From NCBI RefSeq assembly GCF_035967765.1, contig NZ_JAYWIT010000021.1: a DNA stretch of 64,000 bases. One strand, 5' to 3'. The translations under genes were made by a program, and so were the position numbers. Position 1 is the first letter of the stretch, and each line of letters starts with the position of its first letter. This document shows, piece by piece, positions 17,604 through 26,595 of this stretch. The stretch is from Conexibacter stalactiti. GTDB lineage: Bacteria; Actinomycetota; Thermoleophilia; Solirubrobacterales; Solirubrobacteraceae. The notes under the pieces were generated by a model. It was not told the origin of the DNA. It saw nothing but the letters and a program-made list of their open reading frames with translations, and did no database searches.

Positions 17604-18880
17604 GTCGCGGCCTCCAGCGGCAGCGTCGCGCGCACCGACCAGCCGCGGCGGCCGACCGGGCCGGCCTCGAAGCTGCCGTGCACGAGCGCGACCCGCTCGC
17701 GCATCCCGTCGAGCCCGCCGCCGTGGCGGCGCGGCGGCCCGCCGACGCCGTCGTCGTCGACGGCGACGAACAGCTCCCGCTCGCCGTACTCGACGCGCAC
17801 GAGCACCTCGCCGGCGTTGGCATGGCGCACGACGTTCGTCAGCGACTCCTGCACGACGCGGTAGGCGCAGACCTCGATCTCGTCCGGCAACGGCCGCTGG
17901 CGCCCCTTCAGCTTCAGCTCGACGGCGAGCCCGGCGTCGCGCGCCGGCGCCAGCAGCGCGTCGAGCTGCCCCAGCCGCGGCGACGGCGCCAGCGCCGCCG
18001 GCGCGCTGCCGCGCAGCACGCCGAGCGCTCGTCTCGTCTGCCCGAGCGCCTCGGTCGTGAGGCCGTGGATCCGCTCCAGCGCCGCCTTCGCGACCGGGTC
18101 GGGCGTCACGCGGCCGGCGCCGGCCGCCTGCAGTGAGATCGCGCTGAGGTGGTGGCCGGTGATGTCGTGCACGTCGCGCGCGATCCGCAGCCGCTCCTCG
18201 GCGACGGCGCGTTGCACGTCGCGGTCGCGCAGCTCCTCGATCCGCCGCGCCAGCTCGCGCGCCTCGCGCGTCTGCGCCCGCTCGCTGCGGATCGCGTCGC
18301 CGATCAGGACCGGCAGCAGCCCGAGCGCGAAGGCGCCGAGCGCGCGCCCGACGACCGCTTCGTCGGAGCCGTAGGTGGCGGCGATCGCGACGACCGTGCC
18401 GGAGAACCAGCCGAGCAGGATCGTCATTCCGCGCGGGCTGTGGAGCGCCGCGTAGCCGGCGAGCAGCAGCGCCACAATCAGCGGCAGCGTCATCGAATAG
18501 CCGGCGATCGAGCCGACGCCGGAGGCGAGCAGCGCGACGAGCGCCGCCGGGACCGGCGCCGGCCGCCGCAGCGCAACCGCGGCGCAGGCGACGACGGCCA
18601 GCGCGACGCCGAAGCCGTCGGGGTCGTGGTGGACGGTGCGCGTCGCTCTGTCGAGGTCGATGAGCACGAACGCGGTCGAGGCGCCGGCAAGCACCACGGC
18701 CGCGAAGGCGTCGCTCCAGCGCGCCGGGTCGCGCGGCAGCGGCGCCTCGTAGCCGCGGCGGATCCACCAGCGCACGAAGCGCGAACGGGGGACGGAGCGC
18801 GGCGCGGGCGGCGCCGTCGGCGCGGTCGCGCTCACCGCGCCGGGCGCGCCGTTCACTGTCGGTGCGTCGGCCACGCTCAC
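17600..18880 (-). CDS. Sensor histidine kinase (HisKA_3 type)
   Basis: A 426-residue NarX/DesK-like kinase. The N-terminal ~45 residues are Pro/Ala-rich and cytoplasmic. About five or six membrane helices follow (~58-200). The dimerisation domain has RIARDVHDITGHHLSAI with His238 as phosphorylation site. The ATPase domain has VVQESLTNVVRHA (N box) and VDDDGVGG followed by GLDGMRERV (G boxes). No periplasmic sensor domain is evident, so it probably senses a membrane or intramembrane signal. It overlaps the response-regulator gene and forms a two-component operon. Confidence 0.92.
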   Translation of the reverse strand: MSVADAPTVNGAPGAVSATAPTAPPAPRSVPRSRFVRWWIRRGYEAPLPRDPARWSDAFAAVVLAGASTAFVLIDLDRATRTVHHDPDGFGVALAVVACAAVALRRPAPVPAALVALLASGVGSIAGYSMTLPLIVALLLAGYAALHSPRGMTILLGWFSGTVVAIAATYGSDEAVVGRALGAFALGLLPVLIGDAIRSERAQTREARELARRIEELRDRDVQRAVAEERLRIARDVHDITGHHLSAISLQAAGAGRVTPDPVAKAALERIHGLTTEALGQTRRALGVLRGSAPAALAPSPRLGQLDALLAPARDAGLAVELKLKGRQRPLPDEIEVCAYRVVQESLTNVVRHANAGEVLVRVEYGERELFVAVDDDGVGGPPRRHGGGLDGMRERVALVHGSFEAGPVGRRGWSVRATLPLEAAT

Positions 18881-18893
18881 AGCCTAGTGCCGT

Positions 18894-19757
18894 TCACGCC
18901 GCCGCCCCCGTCGCGGGCGCGGCGGCGGCGGGAGCGGCGGCCCGCTCGGCGCCGGCGAGCGCGCCGCCGTCGAGCACGACGTCGGTGCCGGTCACATACG
19001 AGGCGGCCGGCGAGGCGAGCCAGTCGACGGCGGCGGCGATCTCGCGCGGCGTGCCGAGCCGCTTCAGCGCCGAGCCGGTGACGATCTCGCGCACCTGCGG
19101 CTCGGCCGACAGCTCGGCGCGGCCCATCGGCGTGTCGATCAGCCCGGGGGAGACCGACAGCAGCCGCGCGCCGGCCGCGCCCCAGGTCGCGGCCTCGCGG
19201 CGGCAGAGGCGGATCACGGCCAGCTTCGACAGCGCGTAGGCGACCTGCGGATGGACGATCGCGCCGTTGGTCGCCGCCAGCAGCGCGTCGAAGAGGGCGG
19301 GGCGGTCGGGGTCGTCGAGCAGCCTCAGCACCCGCGTCGTCGGCTCCGGCACGGCGTGGCCGGCGGTCGAGGCGACGCAGATCGCGACCGAGCCGCCGAC
19401 GGCGTGGGGGAGGAAGGCGCGCAGCAGCGCGTCGGTCGCGACGAGGTTGACGTCGAAGACGGTGCGGCCGTCGGCGAGCGAGGGCGAGAGGCCGGCGGCG
19501 TGGACGAGCGCGCCGAGCGGGCGGTCGTCGAGCGCGGCGGCGAGCGCCAGCGCCTCGCCGGGGTCGGCGAGGTCGCCGACGACGGTCGCCTCGATCAGGT
19601 AGCCGTCGGCGGCCAGCTTCGCGGCGATCGCGTCGAGCGGCTCGCGTTCGCGGTCGGCCAGCACGAGCGCTCCGCGGTGACCGAGCCGGCGCGCACATTC
19701 GAAGCCGATGCCGCCGGCGGCTCCGGTCACGACGTGGATGGGTTCGCTGGAGGTCAT
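18894..19757 (-). CDS. Short-chain dehydrogenase/reductase (SDR)
   Basis: A 287-residue classical SDR. The cofactor motif is VVTGAAGGIGFE, the middle has LVHAAGLSP, the catalytic Tyr and Lys lie in VAYALSKLAV, and VSPGLIDTPMGRAEL and YVTGTDVVLDGGAL follow. A ~25-residue Ala-rich tail is unusual. It starts at 19757 behind an AGGAG at a good distance. NAD(P)H-dependent oxidoreduction of an alcohol or ketone is expected; the substrate is unknown. It is divergent from the MMPL exporter gene (204-base gap) and lies 13 bases upstream of the kinase gene, so it may be co-transcribed with it. Confidence 0.88.
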   Translation of the reverse strand: MTSSEPIHVVTGAAGGIGFECARRLGHRGALVLADREREPLDAIAAKLAADGYLIEATVVGDLADPGEALALAAALDDRPLGALVHAAGLSPSLADGRTVFDVNLVATDALLRAFLPHAVGGSVAICVASTAGHAVPEPTTRVLRLLDDPDRPALFDALLAATNGAIVHPQVAYALSKLAVIRLCRREAATWGAAGARLLSVSPGLIDTPMGRAELSAEPQVREIVTGSALKRLGTPREIAAAVDWLASPAASYVTGTDVVLDGGALAGAERAAAPAAAAPATGAAA

Positions 19758-19961
19758 CGCGCTGCTCCTGACGATTCGAGGGGTGCATTCACCGTCGCGC
19801 GCCGCGGCGGTGAGCGCCTCCTCCGAAAGGAGCAACCGACCGCGCACGTTGGGCGGCAGCAGGTCGGTGCGTTCGGCGGTCGCCGCGCGAGCGCTCGACC
19901 CGCACAGTGGGATGACCACCTCTCTCCGCTCCAAGACCCCGACGCGAAGGAACCCCTCCCA

Positions 19962-22148
19962 ATGGCAACCACCCTCTACCGCCTCGGTCGCGCGGCCTTC
20001 CGCCGCCGGCGGATGGTGCTCGCGATCTGGCTCGTGCTGTTCGGCCTGCTGGCCGTCGGCGCCGGCACGCTCAGCGGCGAGACGAACGACAGATTCTCGA
20101 TCCCCGGCACCGAGTCGCAGCAGGCGATCGACCTGCTCTCCGAGCGGCTGCCGGCCGCCAACGGCGCGTCGGGGCGGATCGTCTTCGCCGCTCCCGCGGG
20201 GGAGAGATTGACCGACGCGGAGGGCAGAGCTGCGATCACGAGCGCGCTGGAGGCGGTCGGCAGAGCGCCCCACGTGATCGCGGCCAGCGATCCCTTCACG
20301 ACCAGTCTCGTCTCCAGAGACGGCCGCGTCGCGCTCGCGCAGGTGACGTGGGACGAGATGCCGGACACGCTGGAGGACAGCTCGCGCGAGGCGGTCCAGG
20401 AGGCGGCCAGAGGCGCGACGAGCGCCGGCCTCCAGGTCGAGTTCGGCGGTGACGCGGTCGTGCCGCACGGCGGTGCCGGCGGCGTCGGCGAGATCCTCGG
20501 CTTCGCGGTCGCGGCGCTCGTGCTCGCGATCACCTTCGGTTCGCTGGTCGCGGCCGGCCTGCCGCTGCTGACGGCGGTGATCGGCGTCGGCATCGGCATG
20601 ACGGGCATCACGCTGACGACCGGCTTCATCGACCTCTCCTCGACCGTCCCGACGCTCGCGCTGATGATCGGCCTCGCGGTCGGGATCGACTACGCGCTCT
20701 TCATCATCTCCCGTCATCGAACGCAGCTGTTCGAGGGGATGGATCCGGAGGAGTCGGCCGGGCGCGCCGTCGGGACCGCCGGCAGCGCCGTCGTCTTCGC
20801 CGGCGCGACCGTCGTGATCGCGCTCGCCGCGCTGATCGTCGTCGGGATCCCGTTCCTGACCGCGATGGGCCTCGCGGCCGCCGCGACCGTCGTGATCGCC
20901 GTCCTGATCGCGATCACGCTCGTGCCCGCGATGCTCGGCTTCGCCGGTAACAAGCTGATGAAGGGGAAGAACTTCGAGACCGGGCCGCGCGCCGCGAAGC
21001 CGACGATGGGCGCGCGCTGGGCCGGCCTCGTCACGCGCAACCGCGTCGTCGCGATGCTGCTGCCGATCGTCGTGCTCGGCGCGCTCGCGATCCCGGTGCT
21101 CGACATGCGCCTCGGCCTGCCGGACGACTCGACCGCCGCGCCGGAGGAGACCAACCGCAAGGCGTACGACCTGCTCAGCGACGGCTTCGGGCCCGGCTTC
21201 AACGGCCCGCTGACGATCGTCGTCGACGCCGAGGGCGGCGCGAACGTGACGAGAGCGGCTGAGGTCGTCGCGACTGAGTTCAGCGACCATCCCGACGTCG
21301 CGAGCGTCGGCAGAGCGACGGTCAACAGAGAGGGCAACACCGCGGTCATCTCGGTGACGCCGAGCAGCGGCCCCTCGACCGAGGCGACGAAGGACCTCGT
21401 CGCCGACATCCGCGATCGTGCCGACACGCTCGGCGGCGAGATCGGGGCCGAGGTGCTCGTGACGGGCGCGACCGCCTCCGCGATCGACGTCTCCGACCAG
21501 ATGGGCAAAGCGCTGATCCCGTACCTCGGCGTGATCGTCCTGCTCGCCTTCCTGCTGCTGACGATCGCCTTCCGCTCGCTGCTGGTGCCGCTGACCGCCG
21601 TCGCCGGCTTCCTGCTGACGATCGGGGCGGCCTTCGGCGCCACGGTCGCGGTCTTCCAGCAGGGCTTCGCAGCCGAGCTGCTGGGGGTCTCGCAGACGGC
21701 GCCGATCATCTCGCTGCTGCCGATCCTGATCATCGGGATCCTGTTCGGGCTGGCGATGGACTACCAGGTCTTCCTCGTCTCGCGGATGCGCGAGGAGCAC
21801 GTCCACGGGGCGGGGCCGACGGAGTCGGTGACCGAGGGCTTCCGCCACAGCGGCCGGGTGGTGACGGCGGCGGCGCTGATCATGGGCGCGGTCTTCTCCG
21901 GCTTCATCCTGGAGGACGACGCGATCATCAAGTCGATCGGCTTCGCGCTCGCGTTCGGCATCCTGATCGACGCCTTCGTCGTGCGAATGACGCTGATCCC
22001 CGCGCTGATGGCGCTGCTGGGCGAGCGGGCCTGGTGGCTGCCGCGCTGGCTCGACCGGATCCTGCCGCGCGTCGACGTCGAAGGCGCGGCCCTGGAGCGC
22101 CACGATCCGGTGCCGGCGGCGCGGGCGGAGGAGCGCATCCCCGTCTGA
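19962..22148 (+). CDS. MMPL-family (RND superfamily) membrane transporter
   Basis: A 728-residue exporter. One helix near the N-terminus (VLAIWLVLFGLLAVGAGTL) is followed by an extracytoplasmic loop, a five-helix block starting ILGFAVAALVLAITFGSLVA with LMIGLAVGIDYALFIISRHR, a second loop, and a second helix block with ILIIGILFGLAMDYQVFLVS. The two Asp-Tyr motifs (GIDYALF and AMDYQVF) are the proton-relay signature of MMPL proteins. Substrates are usually lipids or hydrophobic compounds. The start at 19962 (MATTLYRLGRAAFRRRRMVL) is clear; the frame extending upstream is antisense to the SDR. It ends in a strong hairpin at 22158-22198. Confidence 0.92.
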   Translation: MATTLYRLGRAAFRRRRMVLAIWLVLFGLLAVGAGTLSGETNDRFSIPGTESQQAIDLLSERLPAANGASGRIVFAAPAGERLTDAEGRAAITSALEAVGRAPHVIAASDPFTTSLVSRDGRVALAQVTWDEMPDTLEDSSREAVQEAARGATSAGLQVEFGGDAVVPHGGAGGVGEILGFAVAALVLAITFGSLVAAGLPLLTAVIGVGIGMTGITLTTGFIDLSSTVPTLALMIGLAVGIDYALFIISRHRTQLFEGMDPEESAGRAVGTAGSAVVFAGATVVIALAALIVVGIPFLTAMGLAAAATVVIAVLIAITLVPAMLGFAGNKLMKGKNFETGPRAAKPTMGARWAGLVTRNRVVAMLLPIVVLGALAIPVLDMRLGLPDDSTAAPEETNRKAYDLLSDGFGPGFNGPLTIVVDAEGGANVTRAAEVVATEFSDHPDVASVGRATVNREGNTAVISVTPSSGPSTEATKDLVADIRDRADTLGGEIGAEVLVTGATASAIDVSDQMGKALIPYLGVIVLLAFLLLTIAFRSLLVPLTAVAGFLLTIGAAFGATVAVFQQGFAAELLGVSQTAPIISLLPILIIGILFGLAMDYQVFLVSRMREEHVHGAGPTESVTEGFRHSGRVVTAAALIMGAVFSGFILEDDAIIKSIGFALAFGILIDAFVVRMTLIPALMALLGERAWWLPRWLDRILPRVDVEGAALERHDPVPAARAEERIPV

Positions 22149-22157
22149 TTCCGCGGG

Positions 22158-22198
22158 AGTGCGGGTTTGGGTCCCTCCGCGGGACCCGAACCCGCACT
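22158..22198 (+). terminator. Terminator hairpin after the MMPL gene
   Basis: Arms 22158-22175 and 22181-22198 pair over 18 bases with one G-U wobble, around the loop TCCGC, starting 10 bases after the MMPL stop. GGTTTT follows at 22205-22210. The position and stability fit an intrinsic terminator. The arms superficially resemble a tRNA T-arm, but no tRNA is present. Confidence 0.8.
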
Positions 22199-22226
22199 GC
22201 TCCCGGTTTTCGCTAGGTTCCCGCGC

Positions 22227-22622
22227 ATGGCCGAACCGCTCTTCCACATGGTCTGCGTCCCCGCGGCGCTCGCCGACGCCGAGGCGTGGGCCTCCGAGCT
22301 GCTGCAGGACGGCGACCTCGCGCTGCTGCCCGACGCCAGCGGACTCGATGGGATCGACGCGATCGCCCACGCGCTCGGGCAGCGCACGATCGCGGTCGTG
22401 CGCACCGAGCCCGACGACGAGCGCCAGGACGAGACGGTGATCACCCACGCCGGAGCGCTGCCGCTCGTCTGGCTCGGCCCGGACTTCAGCCCGCGCGTGC
22501 GCGCCTGGGCGCGCGACCGCGGCCCGATGACGCTGCTGGTCGAGGTCGACGGCGCGCTGCCCGACGCCGAGCGCCGCCGCATCGACCGCTTCGTCGGCCT
22601 GCTCGGCCGCCAAGCGGAGTAG
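22227..22622 (+). CDS. Hypothetical protein, 131 residues
   Basis: Not recognised. It starts at the ATG at 22227 (MAEPLFHMVCVPAALADAEA); the extension to 22167 would begin inside the terminator hairpin. The composition is acidic and soluble with amphipathic segments, including ALLPDASGLDGIDAIAHALG and GPMTLLVEVDGALPDAERRR. No signal peptide or membrane segment. No operon partner is obvious: it stands between the MMPL terminator and the orphan at 22854. Confidence 0.55.
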   Translation: MAEPLFHMVCVPAALADAEAWASELLQDGDLALLPDASGLDGIDAIAHALGQRTIAVVRTEPDDERQDETVITHAGALPLVWLGPDFSPRVRAWARDRGPMTLLVEVDGALPDAERRRIDRFVGLLGRQAE

Positions 22623-22853
22623 CCGGCCCGCGGGTCAGCGGCCGGCGCGCCGCCCCCGCGCGAGTCCGCCCAAAAGTTGGCCCCGCGGACGAAGTGACGC
22701 GTCCCGGGGCCCGGCGCCGCAGGTAGAGGCCAAACGGCGCGCCTTCATTGTCGCGCACTGCGCGGCGAGGTGCGTTGCGGCTGACGGACACCAACCGATC
22801 CGTCGGTCTGGAAAGTGCTGCATCGCTGGGTTGACGCGGTTAGAGTGGCGCGC

Positions 22854-24236
22854 GTGAAGACCACGGACGCGTTGTCATCGCGGGACGGTTGGCGTCCCGC
22901 CCGCCTCCTCCCGACAGTGGGGATCAGAGGCCAGGAGGAGCAGGAGCGCCGAGCGACCTCCGCCTTGCTCGCGGTCATGCGCGCGGTGCCAGAGTTCGGG
23001 CACGCGCTGCTGAAGGAGCTGGGCGCGCCGAAGTCGCTGATCCAGACGTTCGCCGAGGTGCGGTTCAGAACCGCCGACGGCAAGACGGTGATCCCGGACG
23101 GGGCGATCGTCTGCGAGCGTGGCAAGAGATCGTGGACCTGCCTGGTCGAGGTCAAGACCGGATCGGCGCAGCTGCGTGACGATCAGGTCTCCAGCTACCT
23201 CGACGTCGCGCGCGACAACGGCTTCGACGCGGTCCTCACGATCTCCAACCAGATCACGTCCAGCTCGGCGGAGTCGCCCGTGAGCGTCGACGGCCGCAAG
23301 CTGAAGAAGGTCGCCCTGTGGCACTTCTCGTGGTGGCGCGTGATCACCGATGCGATCGTGCAGAGCCGCTATCGGGGTGTCTCTGACCCTGACCAGGCGT
23401 GGATCCTCGACGAGCTGATCGCTTACCTCGATCACGAAGCTTCGGGTGCCGGCGGCTTCACCGACATGGGGGAGAACTGGGTGGCCGTCCGCAAGGCGGC
23501 GCACGACGGCACGTTGCGGCCGTCGCCCGAGGCGCGGGATGTCGCCGAGCGCTGGGAGCAGTTCACCAACTACCTCTGCCTCGGCCTCTCCCAGGATCTT
23601 GGAGAGAACGTGACCGTCCTTCGACCGCGCAGACAGACGACGAGTATGCGCTTGGACGAGATCGTCCGCATGCTCACCGGAGAAGGGCGCCTTGAAGCGA
23701 CGCTTCGGGTCCCCGGCGCGATCGGGGACATCGATCTGCGCGCCGATCTCCGAACCCGCCAGACGCTGACGCGCGTCAGCTTCGCCGCTCCCGGCGAGAT
23801 GCGCGCGACGCCGCGCATCAACTGGCTGCTGCGGCAGCTGAAGGAGGCGCCGGGCGATCTGCGCGTCGACGTCGCGTACCCCAACGCGCGTCAGACGACG
23901 GCGGGACTCCTGTTGGTCGTCGCGGAGGAGCCGGAGCGGCTGCTCTACGAGCCGGACATCAGACGCGAGCCGCGTTCCTTCTCGCTCACCCTCCTGCGCA
24001 AGATGGGACAGAAGCGCGGGAAGGAAGAGGGCTCCTTCGTGCGCGAGACGCGCAACCAGATCGTCGACTTCTACGGCGATCTGGTGCAGAATCTCAAGCC
24101 GTGGCAGGCGAGAGCGCCGCGTCTGCGCGAGGTCGACTTGGACGAGCCTGCCGAGGTGGCTCAGCCGGACCCACCGGCATTCAGTCAGGATGAGACGCGT
24201 GATGCCGGCGATGCGCTGGAACCTGCTGTGAGCTGA
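22854..24236 (+). CDS. PD-(D/E)XK-like nuclease-fold protein, orphan
   Basis: A 460-residue protein if it starts at the GTG at 22854; another GTG at 22815 adds 13 residues. An N-terminal helical part (EEQERRATSALLAVMRAVPE) is followed by a likely PD-(D/E)XK core: IPDGAI with Asp82, then LVEVKTG with Glu99 and Lys101, then DDQVSSYLDVARDNGFDAVL. The ~330-residue C-terminal part is unfamiliar. Similar proteins are often labelled stress response proteins without experimental basis. A role in restriction of foreign DNA is possible but no other defence gene is adjacent. The composition is less GC-extreme than the neighbours, suggesting transfer. Confidence 0.6.
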   Translation: MKTTDALSSRDGWRPARLLPTVGIRGQEEQERRATSALLAVMRAVPEFGHALLKELGAPKSLIQTFAEVRFRTADGKTVIPDGAIVCERGKRSWTCLVEVKTGSAQLRDDQVSSYLDVARDNGFDAVLTISNQITSSSAESPVSVDGRKLKKVALWHFSWWRVITDAIVQSRYRGVSDPDQAWILDELIAYLDHEASGAGGFTDMGENWVAVRKAAHDGTLRPSPEARDVAERWEQFTNYLCLGLSQDLGENVTVLRPRRQTTSMRLDEIVRMLTGEGRLEATLRVPGAIGDIDLRADLRTRQTLTRVSFAAPGEMRATPRINWLLRQLKEAPGDLRVDVAYPNARQTTAGLLLVVAEEPERLLYEPDIRREPRSFSLTLLRKMGQKRGKEEGSFVRETRNQIVDFYGDLVQNLKPWQARAPRLREVDLDEPAEVAQPDPPAFSQDETRDAGDALEPAVS

Positions 24237-24273
24237 GGCGTACCGCGCCCACATCTGTGCGAGGGATCTCACA

Positions 24274-24285
24274 TAAGGCACCTTA
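24274..24285. promoter_or_regulatory. Palindrome TAAGG-ca-CCTTA upstream of NDH-2
   Basis: A perfect 12-bp palindrome in an AT-richer patch, 61 bases before the NDH-2 start. It could be an operator. It resembles half of a DtxR/IdeR-type site only loosely. Confidence 0.4.
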
Positions 24286-24298
24286 ATCTCCTGCGAAA

Positions 24299-24324
24299 TT
24301 GAGGTCGAACCTGTTCGATCTCAA
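24299..24324. promoter_or_regulatory. Inverted repeat TTGAGGTCGAA-cctg-TTCGATCTCAA
   Basis: Arms of 11 bases with one mismatch and a 4-base centre, ending 21 bases before the NDH-2 ATG. The position overlaps the expected promoter or early leader, so it is a candidate repressor site. No local regulator is clearly assigned to it. Confidence 0.5.
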
Positions 24325-24345
24325 CCCGTCGCTGAGGAGACGCAC

Positions 24346-25704
24346 ATGGGTGACAAGGCCCTCAACCCATCCCGCCGCCACCGCGTCGTCATCGTCGGCG
24401 GCGGCTTCGGCGGCGTGCGCGCCGCGAAGGCGCTGAAGCGCCTGCCGGTCGACGTCACGCTGATCGACCGCAACAACCACCACCTCTTCCAGCCGCTGCT
24501 CTACCAGGTCGCGACCGGCGTCCTGTCGCCGGGTCAGATCGCGCCGGCGCTGCGGACGCTCTTCCGCGGCCAGGACAACGTCCGCGTGCTGATGGGTGAA
24601 GTGGAGCGCTTCGACCTCGAGCGAAGAGTCGTGCACGCCGTCGCGCAGCACGAGATGGAGATCGAGTACGACACGCTGATCGTCGCCGCCGGCGCCACGC
24701 ACTCGTACTTCGGCAACGACGACTGGGCGCCCGACGCGCCCGGGATGAAGACGCTCGACGACGCCAACCGCGTCCGCAGCCGCATCCTCTGGGCCTTCGA
24801 GCTGGCCGAGCAGGCGCAGACGCAGGAGGAGCGCGACGCGCTGCTGACCTTCGTCGTCGTCGGCGCCGGCCCGACCGGCGTCGAGCTGGCCGGCCAGATC
24901 GCGATCCTCGCGCGCCGTGTGCTCAAGAAGGAGCACCGCGCGATCGACACGCGCGCCGCCAGAGTCGTCCTGCTCGACGCCGCGCCGAGCGTCCTGCCGC
25001 CGTTCCCCGAGAAGCTGCGCGACCACGCCGAGCACGACCTGCGCAAGCTCGGCGTCGACGTCGAGCTGGGCGCGATGGCCGTCGACATCGACGAGGACGG
25101 GATCGACGTGCGCCCGACCGAGGGCGGCGAGACGCGCCGGATCCCCGCGCGCACCGTCCTGTGGGCCGCCGGCGTGCAGGCCTCGCCGCTGGCGACGATG
25201 CTGGCCGAGGAGTCGGGCACGACGACCGACCGCGCCGGTCGCCTGCTGGTCCGTCACGACCTGACGCTGCCGGTCCACCCCGAGGTCTTCGCGATCGGCG
25301 ACATGGTCTCGCGCCCCGGCGTCCCCGGCGTCGCGCAGGCCGCGATCCAGGAGGGCAAGTACGTCGCGAAGGTGATCTCGGCGCGCATCAACCAGTACCC
25401 GGAGCCGCCGACGTTCGCCTACAAGGACAAGGGCACGATGGCGACGATCGGGCGCACGCGCGCGGTCGCGAAGGTCAGAGGCGTCAAGCTGACCGGCCAG
25501 CTCGCGTACTACATCTGGGCCTTCGTCCACGTCGCGTACCTGGTCGGCTGGGGCAACCGCTTCGAGGCCGTCGCGCGCTGGATGTGGACGATCGTCGCCC
25601 GCAACCGCCGCGAGCGGCTGATCAGCCCGACCTCGCTGTTGACCGAGCAGCAGGTGGCGGAGGAGATCGAAGCCTCTCGCGAACGCTCGCGGGTCACCGT
25701 CTGA
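24346..25704 (+). CDS. ndh: Type II NADH dehydrogenase (NDH-2)
   Basis: A 452-residue peripheral membrane flavoprotein that passes electrons from NADH to quinone without pumping protons. The FAD-binding motif VVIVGGGFGGVRAAKAL opens the protein. RNNHHLFQPLLYQVATG is the NDH-2 signature. The second dinucleotide fold FVVVGAGPTGVELAGQI binds NADH, VLWAAGVQAS follows, and FAIGDMVSRPGVPGVAQAAI holds the FAD/quinone-proximal motif. The C-terminal amphipathic and hydrophobic helices (LAYYIWAFVHVAYLVGW) anchor it to the membrane. Full length. Two inverted repeats precede it. It overlaps the convergent LysR gene by 11 bases. Confidence 0.94.
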   Translation: MGDKALNPSRRHRVVIVGGGFGGVRAAKALKRLPVDVTLIDRNNHHLFQPLLYQVATGVLSPGQIAPALRTLFRGQDNVRVLMGEVERFDLERRVVHAVAQHEMEIEYDTLIVAAGATHSYFGNDDWAPDAPGMKTLDDANRVRSRILWAFELAEQAQTQEERDALLTFVVVGAGPTGVELAGQIAILARRVLKKEHRAIDTRAARVVLLDAAPSVLPPFPEKLRDHAEHDLRKLGVDVELGAMAVDIDEDGIDVRPTEGGETRRIPARTVLWAAGVQASPLATMLAEESGTTTDRAGRLLVRHDLTLPVHPEVFAIGDMVSRPGVPGVAQAAIQEGKYVAKVISARINQYPEPPTFAYKDKGTMATIGRTRAVAKVRGVKLTGQLAYYIWAFVHVAYLVGWGNRFEAVARWMWTIVARNRRERLISPTSLLTEQQVAEEIEASRERSRVTV

Positions 25705-26584
25705 CGGACGCGAGCGCGATCTCGGCGAGCGCCTCCGCCGCCGGCGACCGCGGACCGTCGTCGGGGAGTGCCAGCGAGGTCGTGAACTGCGGTGCGCCGC
25801 GGGCGATCGGGACGAACGCGACCCCCGGCGCGCGGCGCGCCAGCGACGGCGGCAGCAGCGCGACCGCCAGCGCGTGGCGCGTGAAGTCGATGATGCTCTC
25901 CGAGTCGTTCAGCTCGTAGACGATCCGCCGCTCGACGCCGGCAGCGGCGGCCGCGCGATCGGCCGCCATCCGCGTGCCCCAGCCGGGCAGCAGGTCGACG
26001 AACGGCTCATCGGCGAGCTGCGCCCACGTGACGCGCGCACACCCGGCGAACGGATGGTCCGACGCACAGGCGAGCTGCATCTCCTCGCTGTCGAGCTGGT
26101 GCAGCACGACGCCCGCGGGCGGGCGGCCGGTGAAGGCGGCGAAGGCCAGCTCCAGCCGGCCCTCGGCGACCATCCGCACGCTGTCGGCGGAGGCGCCGGT
26201 GTGGCGGACGCGCACCTCGACGGCGGGGTGGTCGCGGCGGAACCGCGCGACGATCGCCGCGACGCTGACCGCGCGCATCGCCTGCGCCTGCATCGTGCCG
26301 ACCTCGACGCGCCCGCGCAGGCCGCCGCGGACCTGCTCGACGGCTTGTCGCCCGCCGTCGAGCGCGGCCAGCGCGCGGCGCGCCTCCGGCAGCAGCGCGC
26401 GGCCGGCGTCGGTCAGGTCGACGCGCTGCGTCGTGCGCGTGAAGACCGCGATCCCCAGCTCCTGCTCCAGCCCGCGCACCGAGGCCGAGACGGCGCTCTG
26501 AACCACCTGCAGCTCCGCGGCCGCGCGCGTGAAGCTGCGCTGGTCGGCGACGGCGACGAACGCACGCAGGTGGCGCAGCTCCAT
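25694..26584 (-). CDS. LysR-family transcriptional regulator
   Basis: A 296-residue regulator. The ATG at 26584 begins MELRHLRAFVAVADQRSFTR; the upstream in-frame start would lie inside the operator. The winged HTH (AAELQVVQSAVSASVRGLEQ, then FTRTTQRVDLTDAG) and the ~200-residue periplasmic-binding-protein-like effector domain are complete. It is divergent from an MFS gene across 124 bases that hold a 14-bp-arm inverted repeat (26596-26661), the classic LysR arrangement in which the regulator controls the divergent gene and itself. Confidence 0.92.
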   Translation of the reverse strand: MELRHLRAFVAVADQRSFTRAAAELQVVQSAVSASVRGLEQELGIAVFTRTTQRVDLTDAGRALLPEARRALAALDGGRQAVEQVRGGLRGRVEVGTMQAQAMRAVSVAAIVARFRRDHPAVEVRVRHTGASADSVRMVAEGRLELAFAAFTGRPPAGVVLHQLDSEEMQLACASDHPFAGCARVTWAQLADEPFVDLLPGWGTRMAADRAAAAAGVERRIVYELNDSESIIDFTRHALAVALLPPSLARRAPGVAFVPIARGAPQFTTSLALPDDGPRSPAAEALAEIALASVRR

Positions 26585-26595
26585 CGCCCCACTGT

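Noticed and set aside
19823..19837. Small hairpin CTCCT-ccgaa-AGGAG as a ribosome-site-hiding riboswitch
   Set aside because: It lies about 125 bases before the MMPL start codon, too far to mask its ribosome site.
22158..22198. tRNA-like or attachment-site-like sequence (GGTTCG within arms)
   Set aside because: It is a simple inverted repeat directly after a stop codon, without acceptor, D or anticodon arms and without an integrase nearby.
18894..22613. Single 1239-codon minus-strand frame
   Set aside because: Only the last 287 codons (SDR) are real. The rest is antisense to the MMPL exporter, is Arg/His/Asp-rich and shows no domain.
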